Positions 58,213-64,000 of a stretch of 64,000 nt of DNA are shown here, in pieces. The position numbers and the translations under genes are program-made. Under the pieces are notes generated by a model, which was not told the origin of the DNA, did no database searches, and saw only the letters and a program-made list of their open reading frames with translations. Where the stretch lies: contig NZ_JAKWBE010000015.1 in NCBI RefSeq assembly GCF_022513565.1, forward strand, positions 1-64,000, given 5' to 3'. The stretch's first letter is position 1. Each line of letters opens with the position of its first letter. Origin of the DNA: Streptomyces gilvus. Lineage in GTDB: Bacteria; Actinomycetota; Actinomycetes; Streptomycetales; Streptomycetaceae.

Positions 58213-59613
58213 TCACGAGTGGGGCGGTTTGCCCTCGCCGTACAGCCACTGCTTCCAGACCGGGGCGAAGTCCTTGTCCGGGGCCGACTTCTCCACGTAC
58301 GCTGTGAAGTCCGCCGTGTCCGCGTTGCCGTGGCGGTGGGCGGCGGCCCAGCCCTGGACGATGTCGTAGAAGGTGTCGTCGCCGACCGTCTCGCGGATCT
58401 TGTGCAGGACCATCGCGCCGCGTTCGTAGACCGGGGCGTCGGAGATGTGGGCGGCGCCGCTCGGCTCGGCGGGCGGGAAGGACCACAGGCCGGGGTGGTC
58501 GTCCTCGCCGTGGGCGTAGAGCGCGTCGAAGGTCTGCTGGGCCGTGCGGCCGCCGTGGTCCTCGTCCCACAGCCACTCGGCGTAGGTCGCGAAGCCCTCG
58601 TTGAGCCACATGTCCCGCCAGCTCTTCGGCGTCACGGAGTCGCCGTACCACTGATGGGCCAGCTCGTGGACGAGCGTGCCGGTGTCGGGGGCGGCGGGGA
58701 ACACCGGCCGGTTCTGCGTCTCCAGGGCGTAGCCGACGTCCTTCGCGTCGTCGACGATCGCGCCGGTGGAGGAGAAGGGGTACGGGCCGAAGTTGTACTC
58801 CTCCCACTCGATGATCCCGGGCAGCCGCGCGAGCACCTCGCGGCTCGCCTTCGCCTGTGTCGGATCCACGGCGACGTACACGGGCAGACGGTCCTTGCCG
58901 ATCGTGGAGCGGCTGATGTCGTAGTGGCCGACGACGACCGTGGCGAGGTAGCTCGCCATCGGTTCGGGCGTGTGCCAGGTGAAGGTCGTACGGTCCCCGG
59001 TGGTCGTCTCGCCGGTCAACTCCCCGTTGGACACGGCCTGCAGGCCCTTCGGCACAGTGACCGCGATGTCGTACGACGCCTTGTCGGACGGGTGGTCGTT
59101 GCCGGGGAACCACGCCATCGAGCCCGTCGGCTCGCCGAGGGCGAGGGCGCCGTCCGTGGTGGGCAGCCAGCCCTCCTGGGAGCCGTCCGGGTCGGTGATG
59201 GTCTGCGGGGTGCCGGAGTAGCGGACGGTGACGCGGAAGGTCTCCCCGTCGTCCAGATCGTCGTGCGGGCGGACGGTGAGCTCCTGGCCGGCCCGGTTGA
59301 AGCGGGCGCTGCGGCCCTCGACGGTGACCTTCTGGACGTCCAGGCCCTTGAGGTCCAGGTCGAACGCGGAGAGGTTCTGGGTGGCGCGGGCCGTGAGGGT
59401 CGCGGTGCCGGTCAGCCGGCCGGCGCCGTGCGGATCGTAGGCGAGCCGCAGGTCGTAGTGGCCGACGTCGTATCCGCCGTTGCCCGCCTTCGGGAAGTAC
59501 GGGTCGTGCACACCCGGGCCGCCGGGGGTGCCGTGGACTCCGCCCGAGCACGCGGTCACGGTGAGTGAGAGGGCGAGGAGGGAAGCGGGGACGATACGCA
59601 CGGATCGGGGCAC
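58213..59613 (-). CDS. M1-family zinc metallopeptidase lipoprotein
   Basis: 466 residues from the GTG at 59613. A hydrophobic N-terminus ends in the lipobox LTVTAC, so the enzyme is likely on the outer membrane face. The M1 features are the exopeptidase-like segment WEEYNFGPYPFSS and the zinc site VHELAHQWYGD (HEXXH), with the third ligand Glu in LNEGFATYAEW 18 residues on. The C-terminal helical part (AWAAAHRHGNADTADF) is short, so this is a minimal M1 protease. It should trim peptides outside the cell. Confidence 0.92.
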   Translation of the reverse strand: MPRSVRIVPASLLALSLTVTACSGGVHGTPGGPGVHDPYFPKAGNGGYDVGHYDLRLAYDPHGAGRLTGTATLTARATQNLSAFDLDLKGLDVQKVTVEGRSARFNRAGQELTVRPHDDLDDGETFRVTVRYSGTPQTITDPDGSQEGWLPTTDGALALGEPTGSMAWFPGNDHPSDKASYDIAVTVPKGLQAVSNGELTGETTTGDRTTFTWHTPEPMASYLATVVVGHYDISRSTIGKDRLPVYVAVDPTQAKASREVLARLPGIIEWEEYNFGPYPFSSTGAIVDDAKDVGYALETQNRPVFPAAPDTGTLVHELAHQWYGDSVTPKSWRDMWLNEGFATYAEWLWDEDHGGRTAQQTFDALYAHGEDDHPGLWSFPPAEPSGAAHISDAPVYERGAMVLHKIRETVGDDTFYDIVQGWAAAHRHGNADTADFTAYVEKSAPDKDFAPVWKQWLYGEGKPPHS

Positions 59614-59633
59614 CCCAGAGATCCTAAGGCGGC

Positions 59634-60173
59634 GTGACACCGATCCGGAGGCGGCGTGACACCATCTCGTACGTGCTCGACATCGGCTACGCCCTCTCCA
59701 ACCGCTTTCCCGATCCGCCGCAGACGGACTACCGGCGTGCGGACGTCCACGCCCTGCGCCACGACCTGTTCTGCGGGGACGTCTACCTCGCCGACACCGA
59801 CAAGGACCACGAACTGTCCACAGCCTGGGGATGGGTGCCGGTGCTGGACTTCGCGTGGGCGTTGTGCGACATCGTCGAGCGGCTCGACCGGGACCCGGCG
59901 GGTTCACGGGCGTCCCGGCCCCAGCACGCCGAGCTGGACTTCACCGAGTCCACCGACCGCATGCTCTTCGAGCGCCGCTTCGGCTGGGTGGACATCGAGG
60001 CCGACTGGATGCCGGCCGAGGAGCCCCCGCTGACCTTCTCCCACTCCGAACTGCGCCGTGAGGCACGGGACTTCCTCCACGACCTGATCGCCGACCTGGT
60101 CGACCTGCACGACGACCTCGGCGAGAACCCGGCGATCTGGACCCTGCAGGCCCGCTTCCCGAGGATCTCCTAG
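59634..60173 (+). CDS. Conserved hypothetical protein
   Basis: 179 residues. It contains ALSNRFPDPPQTDYRRADVH, LFCGDVYLADTDKD, the aromatic TAWGWVPVLDFAWALCDIVE and acidic stretches, with a helical C-terminus (FLHDLIADLVDLHDDLGENP). No known catalytic motif is present. The GTG start at 59634 follows AAGG by 4 bp and sits in a GGCGGCGTGACACC direct repeat shared with 59649. The gene is convergent with the 207-residue protein at 60170. Function unknown. Confidence 0.7.
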   Translation: MTPIRRRRDTISYVLDIGYALSNRFPDPPQTDYRRADVHALRHDLFCGDVYLADTDKDHELSTAWGWVPVLDFAWALCDIVERLDRDPAGSRASRPQHAELDFTESTDRMLFERRFGWVDIEADWMPAEEPPLTFSHSELRREARDFLHDLIADLVDLHDDLGENPAIWTLQARFPRIS

Positions 60174-60793
60174 CCGATCGACAGCAGCTCCTCCGCCTTG
60201 GTCTCGTGCGGCAGCCCGCCCAGGGACAGATAGTGGTAGCCCGTGCTGAGCCGGCACGCGTTCAGGCCCAGGCAGAGCATCGCGTCGTAGTGCTGGGTGT
60301 TGGCGAAGACGTACCGCCCGTCCTCGCCGTCCCCCGGGTCGAGGGGCGTGCCCCGCAGCACGGACTCCAGCGCCTCCCGGTCCACCGGGCCGAAGGCCAG
60401 CGGGACGAAGGGCTCCGGATCGGCGCCGACAGGCTCGGAGTGTCCCCCGCCACCGTCGGGATCGTCGGCGGCGACCGGGTTCCCCTCCTCGTCGGTCTCC
60501 GTGTCACCGAAATACCCCGGCCACGAGTCGTACGCGTGCCTCAGCCGCCCGTCCTCGTACACCCGCATGATCAGTACGTCCGAGTCGAAGACGTACGCCC
60601 CCAGAGCCGGCGCCCCCAGCAGCCCGCTCAGCGGGCCCGCCACGTCGAGCGCGTCCGTCTCCGGGTCCGGGTACACGACGGTGTGTCCCGGCCCGACCGG
60701 CAGCGCGTACCCCCGGATGCCCGCCCCGCCGAGCCGCGGCACCACCTCGTCGCACGGCCGCGCCACCACCACGTTGCCGTAGAAACTCCCCAC
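60170..60793 (-). CDS. Conserved hypothetical protein
   Basis: 207 residues from a GTG at 60793 with GGAGG about 8 bp upstream and only 2 bp after the pentapeptide-repeat gene. It starts VGSFYGNVVVARPCDEVV and holds TVVYPDPETDALD, YVFDSDVLIMRVYEDGRLRH, an Asp/Gly-rich loop and GYHYLSLGGLPHETK. The pattern suggests a globular cytoplasmic protein; no catalytic motif stands out. It is coupled to the upstream gene, so the two may act together. Confidence 0.75.
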   Translation of the reverse strand: MGSFYGNVVVARPCDEVVPRLGGAGIRGYALPVGPGHTVVYPDPETDALDVAGPLSGLLGAPALGAYVFDSDVLIMRVYEDGRLRHAYDSWPGYFGDTETDEEGNPVAADDPDGGGGHSEPVGADPEPFVPLAFGPVDREALESVLRGTPLDPGDGEDGRYVFANTQHYDAMLCLGLNACRLSTGYHYLSLGGLPHETKAEELLSIG

Positions 60794-60795
60794 GT

Positions 60796-61500
60796 TCAGC
60801 CCTCCACCCGAATCCCCATCTGTGCCGCCAGCACCGGCGCCAGATCCATCAGTTGGGACGGACTGATCACCGCCCCCGCCAAGCGCTCCACCCCGGCCGA
60901 GATCCCCAGCTCGGCCGCCGCTCTCAGATCGACGTCCTTCAGCTCCACCCCCGTCAGGTCGGCGCCCTTGAGGACGCAGTCCACGAACTCCACGCGCTCG
61001 AGCCTGGCGCCCCCGAAGTCCGGCTCGACCAGGACGCAGCTCTCGAAGACGACGTCCTTGAGTCGGGCCGCGCGCAGGTTCAGGTAGTCGATCTTGCCGC
61101 CCCGGACCACCACCCGCTCCAGCACGGCGCCGTGCATCTGCGTCCCGCCCAGGCGCGCGTCGACCACCTCCACGTCCCGCAGCGTCGCCTCCGCGAGGTC
61201 CGTCCCCACGCCCCGCAGCCCCGTCAGCACGGAGTCCAGGACGCGCGCGTGGTGCAGCCGCGTCTCGTCCACCGCGCACCCGGTCAGCGCGCAGTCCATG
61301 AAGCGGGCGCCCCCACCGTCCTGCCCGGCCAGGTCCGCCACCCGGAACTCCAGGCCGTCGTAGTCCCCGTCCGGCTCCAGCTCCCCCTCCGCGAAGGGCT
61401 CCAGCGGGGGCAGCCGGATCTCCGGTCGCCGCGCGCCCTTCACCGCCGTACCGCCGGCCCCGCCCGTGCCACCAGCCGCTCGTCTCACCATGCCCCCCAT
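60796..61500 (-). CDS. Pentapeptide-repeat protein
   Basis: 234 residues from the ATG at 61500. The middle shows A(D/N)LxX-type repeats: RFMDCALTGCAVDETRLHHA, DLAEATLRDVEVVDARLGGT, LVEPDFGGARLERVEFVDC and LKGADLTGVELKDVDLRAA. They build a quadrilateral beta-helix, as in DNA-mimic gyrase-protecting proteins. A final helix (LAGAVISPSQLMDLAPVLA) may cap or dimerise it. It lies directly upstream of the 207-residue gene. Target unknown. Confidence 0.9.
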   Translation of the reverse strand: MGGMVRRAAGGTGGAGGTAVKGARRPEIRLPPLEPFAEGELEPDGDYDGLEFRVADLAGQDGGGARFMDCALTGCAVDETRLHHARVLDSVLTGLRGVGTDLAEATLRDVEVVDARLGGTQMHGAVLERVVVRGGKIDYLNLRAARLKDVVFESCVLVEPDFGGARLERVEFVDCVLKGADLTGVELKDVDLRAAAELGISAGVERLAGAVISPSQLMDLAPVLAAQMGIRVEG

Positions 61501-61712
61501 GCTGCACCCCACCACTGACAACCGCCCTGACCTGCAAGAACCACCCTTCATGTCACATTCCGGGCCCGCGGACCGTCGTAGTCGCAGGAAACCGAGACGC
61601 GCAAACGCGTGACGCAGCGCGAGACCCCCGACAAGGAAGACGCAGAAAGGCGCCGCTTCCCTGACTCCGGTCCGACTCAGATCCGACTCCGATCCGAGGG
61701 AGAGCCCGAACC

Positions 61713-62891
61713 ATGCACCGCCCCCGAACCACGCACCGCATCACCGTCATCGGCGGCGGCTTCGCCGGGCTGACCGCGGCGATCACCGCCGCCGAGGCGG
61801 GCGCCAAGGTGACCGTCCACGAAGCGCATCACACCCTCGGCGGCCGGGCGCGGACCGCCGAGGGGCCGTACCGCACGAACGAGGGGCCGCACGCCCTCTA
61901 CAGCGGCGGCCCGCACTGGACGTGGCTCAGGCAGCGGGACCTGATCGGCCCGCTCGCCCCGATCCCGCCGCTGGAGGCGGCCCGGCTGCGGCTGCGGCAC
62001 CACGGGGTCCTGCGCCGTACGCCGCCGTTCGCCATGCTCAAGCTGCTGCGCCCGGGGCTGCCGCAGGCGCCCGTCGACGTCGACTTCCTGAGCTGGGCGA
62101 CCGGGGTCGCGGGCGAGGAGGGCGCGCGAGCCGCGGCCAACTACGCGGCCGTGGCGGTGTTCCACCACGATCCCGGTTCGCTGTCCGCCGCGTTCGTGCA
62201 GGAGCGGCTGCGGCGGGCCACCAAGCTGCCGCCCGAGGCGCACTACCCGCGCGGTGGCTGGGCGAGCGTGGTCGACCGGATGGCCGCGCGGGCGTGGAAC
62301 CTCGGGGTGCGGATGGAGACCCTGTCCCGCGTCGACTCGCTGCCGACCGGTACGCCGGTCGTGGTGGCCACGTCCCTCGACGCCGCCCGGCGCCTGCTCG
62401 GCGACGACTCGCTGACCTGGACCGGCGGGCGTACGGCCCTGATCGACCTGGCGGTACGGACGCGGCGCGGGGACGCGTTCGCCGTGTCCGACCTGGACTC
62501 GCCCGGCTGGATCGAACGGTTCACGGCCCAGGACCGCTCGCTGGCCCCCGTCGGCGAGCAGCTGATCCAGGGGCAGGTTCCCATCGGGCCGCGGGAGGGC
62601 CGGGCGGACGGCATCGCCCGCGCCGAGCACCTCCTCGACCTGGCCTTCGGAGGCTGGCGCGGGCGCGTCACCTGGCGGCGCGAGGCGGTGGCGTACGGCC
62701 GTACCGGCGCCGTCGACCTGCCCGGCACCAGCTGGCGGGACCGGCCGGCCGTCGACCGCGGCGACGGCGTCTATCTGGCCGGCGACCAGGTCGCCGCCCC
62801 CGGCGTGCTCTCGGAGGTGTCCTTCAACAGCGCCCTCACCGCGGTGTCCCTGGCCCTCGGCCACCACCGCCTTGACCTCAAGCGCGCTTGA
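61713..62891 (+). CDS. FAD-dependent oxidoreductase (amine-oxidase-like)
   Basis: 392 residues from the ATG MHRPRTTHRITVIGGG. The Rossmann FAD site is VIGGGFAGLTAAITAAEAGA with VHEAHHTLGGRA, and a second FAD segment (DGVYLAGDQVAAPGVLSEVS) lies near the end, as in flavin amine oxidases and phytoene-desaturase-like enzymes. A short tandem of GATCCGACTC-like units lies in the 5' region. The substrate is unknown. It is followed by a 290-bp gene-free region that ends in a terminator. Confidence 0.85.
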   Translation: MHRPRTTHRITVIGGGFAGLTAAITAAEAGAKVTVHEAHHTLGGRARTAEGPYRTNEGPHALYSGGPHWTWLRQRDLIGPLAPIPPLEAARLRLRHHGVLRRTPPFAMLKLLRPGLPQAPVDVDFLSWATGVAGEEGARAAANYAAVAVFHHDPGSLSAAFVQERLRRATKLPPEAHYPRGGWASVVDRMAARAWNLGVRMETLSRVDSLPTGTPVVVATSLDAARRLLGDDSLTWTGGRTALIDLAVRTRRGDAFAVSDLDSPGWIERFTAQDRSLAPVGEQLIQGQVPIGPREGRADGIARAEHLLDLAFGGWRGRVTWRREAVAYGRTGAVDLPGTSWRDRPAVDRGDGVYLAGDQVAAPGVLSEVSFNSALTAVSLALGHHRLDLKRA

Positions 62892-63107
62892 GGTCGAAGA
62901 GGGGGCGTCCGCCGGACAACCGGAAAGGTGGTACTGGAGCCAGGACCAGCCGTAAGCCGCTCCCAGATGCGATACATCCCGATACATGGTCTTCTGACCG
63001 GGAGGCCGTCACCCGAACAGGCGAACCCGTGGGCGCCGACCCCTGCCGCTGGTGGGGCCGAGACGCCGGTGCCGGAACCGGTGGCGTGACGGCGGGGGCA
63101 CACAAGC

Positions 63108-63141
63108 GGGGAGGGGCCGCTCGGACCGCGGGCCCCTCCCC
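63108..63141. terminator. Bidirectional terminator hairpin
   Basis: GGGGAGGGGCC pairs with GGCCCCTCCCC around a 12-base loop, a perfect 11-bp stem. It lies between the FAD gene and the convergent BNR-repeat gene, and is suited to end both. The rest of 62892-63179 has no gene. Confidence 0.8.
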
Positions 63142-63179
63142 TTCGTGCCTCACCACATCAGTGGTTCACCCTTACTGGT

Positions 63180-64000
63180 TCACCGCAGACGCCGTACGTC
63201 GATCGCCCAGATCCCGCGGCCGTGCGTGGCCGCGTACAGGCGTCCGTCCGGGCCGGTGCGCAGTTGCATGACCGCTGTGGTCGGCAGGTTGTCGCCGGCC
63301 ACCCGCCAGCCCTTCGAGCCCGGCGTCCGCACCAGCACCCCGAGGTCCGTGCCCAGGGCGATCGTGCCGCCCTTGAGCAGGGCGACGGAGTTGGCCGGTA
63401 CGTCCGGCAGGTTCCCGGAGACGTCCTTCCAGGTCGCTCCGCCGTCCCGGGTCTCGAAGAGGTGGCCGACGCCCGCGCCGGGGCCCTCGGTCCACTTCCG
63501 GGAGAAGCCGTTGACGGCGAGCAGGACGTGGTCGGAGTTGTTCGGGTCGATGGCCAGCCCGGAGAGGTAGCGGTTGGGGACCGTCCCGTCGACGGGCAGG
63601 TTCAGCTGGTGCCAGCCGGTTCCGTCGGCGTTGCCGACCGCGATGCCGCGGGTGAAGCCCTGGTTGTTGCAGGGCCCGCACCAGGCGGCGTACACCCGGC
63701 CGCCGGAGGAGGCGACCGCCGTGGCGGTGTGCCCCTCGCCGAGGTCGTAGGCGTTGGTCCACTCGCTGCCGCTGCGGATCGCGTACCCCTTGGTGTTGAT
63801 CCACACGTGCCGGCCGCCGGCGACCCAGGTGTCCGGGTTCTTGATGTCGGCGTTCAGCGGGGCGATGAAGCGGGCCTCGCCGGTGGCGTTGTCGGGCGGG
63901 GCGACCGAGTAGGTCGTCGCCTTCGACGGGTCTGTCACCCAACTTCCGTCGTTGACCGCACAGTTGTTGGTGACGGACACGGCGAGGTAGACGTACTCCT
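63180..64000 (-). CDS. BNR/sialidase-fold protein, 5' end outside window
   Basis: The 3' 273 codons of a gene whose start lies beyond 64000. Repeats end in Asp-box-like strands: LSGLAIDPNNSDHVLLAVNG, GHLFETRDGGATWKDVSG (S/T-x-D-G-G-x-T-W) and TALGTDLGVLVRT. It ends LRTGPDGRLYAATHGRGIW and IDVRRLR. This is a beta-propeller as in glycosyl hydrolases of the sialidase/WD40-like group and photosystem stability factors. Probably secreted; the N-terminus is not visible, so neither the enzyme class nor a signal peptide can be checked. Confidence 0.85.
   Translation of the reverse strand, partial: EYVYLAVSVTNNCAVNDGSWVTDPSKATTYSVAPPDNATGEARFIAPLNADIKNPDTWVAGGRHVWINTKGYAIRSGSEWTNAYDLGEGHTATAVASSGGRVYAAWCGPCNNQGFTRGIAVGNADGTGWHQLNLPVDGTVPNRYLSGLAIDPNNSDHVLLAVNGFSRKWTEGPGAGVGHLFETRDGGATWKDVSGNLPDVPANSVALLKGGTIALGTDLGVLVRTPGSKGWRVAGDNLPTTAVMQLRTGPDGRLYAATHGRGIWAIDVRRLR

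Noticed and set aside
59656..60033. Alternative frame with a strong GGAGG before GTG at 59656
   Set aside because: The frame codes for Ser/Thr/Arg-rich low-complexity sequence and overlaps a better protein.

Overview
The window is high-GC actinobacterial DNA, most like Streptomyces. The support is the very GC-rich codon use, the gene content (futalosine-pathway mqnB/mqnD, GroEL2 with CIRCE operators, DasR-type sites at nagKA, a CdgB-like GGDEF protein, DUF397/XRE pairs) and a gene order that resembles the core chromosome around groEL2 in Streptomyces coelicolor (from memory, not computed). Genes are dense, run on both strands, and often overlap by a few bases. There are no rRNA genes, recognisable tRNAs or CRISPR arrays.

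Layout. 1-5640: DUF3027 protein, MFS transporter, DUF2771 lipoprotein, mqnB-mqnD (menaquinone by the futalosine route), a membrane protein and a cold-shock-domain protein. 5640-7630: a lone large serine integrase of visibly lower GC, the only clear mobile-element gene. 7767-13400: small membrane protein, HAD hydrolase, HAAS-like membrane protein, helicase-C_3-type protein and galU, whose 3' end has been amplified into a 17-bp tandem repeat. 13461-22084: an FxSxx-COOH (Fxs) RiPP locus on the minus strand. It holds precursor FxsA (ends F-D-S-S-I), FxsC (TIR-like), FxsT (ParA-like + TIR + NB-ARC + TPR), FxsB (radical SAM/SPASM) and a separate HEXXH protein. A 32-unit, 15-bp minisatellite in which the coding frame has slipped lies between FxsB and the HEXXH gene. 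22277-30270: XPB-type helicase, HelD-like helicase, VOC protein, cutC with a DasR-like box, a maleylpyruvate-isomerase-family gene broken by a 35-bp palindromic insertion, an HD protein and a DinB-GNAT fusion.

30250-41740: DUF4031 pair, RpiR regulator with murQ (MurNAc-6-P recycling), a DUF397 remnant, carboxylesterase, an old-yellow-enzyme family protein, groEL2 under two CIRCE operators, a CspA-like protein, and a thrC-cysO-like operon behind a SAM-I riboswitch. 41738-49850: glucosyl-3-phosphoglycerate synthase, otsA/otsB, a sugar-binding lipoprotein, nagK-nagA with two DasR-like boxes and a pfkB-family kinase. 49866-64000: CBM-like membrane protein, cdgB, flavin reductase, GNAT, arfB, terD, a WhiJ-type cluster (ATPase, deleted XRE, DUF397), a 37-codon ORF whose ribosome-binding site lies in a 13-bp inverted repeat, a frameshifted NUDIX gene, an M1 peptidase, a pentapeptide-repeat protein, a FAD oxidoreductase and the 3' part of a BNR-repeat protein.

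How it fits together. Several genes converge on amino sugars and cell-wall recycling (murQ, nagK, nagA, the binding lipoprotein, DasR-like boxes). Others serve stress and compatible solutes (otsA/B, GpgS, cold-shock proteins, GroEL2). The most unusual unit is the Fxs locus. FxsB-type enzymes are known to make three-residue cyclophanes, but the role of the TIR/NLR-like partners is not established. Several genes here are broken by small indels (MDMPI, XRE, NUDIX, the HEXXH leader). Assembly error at homopolymers and true decay cannot be separated from the sequence alone.
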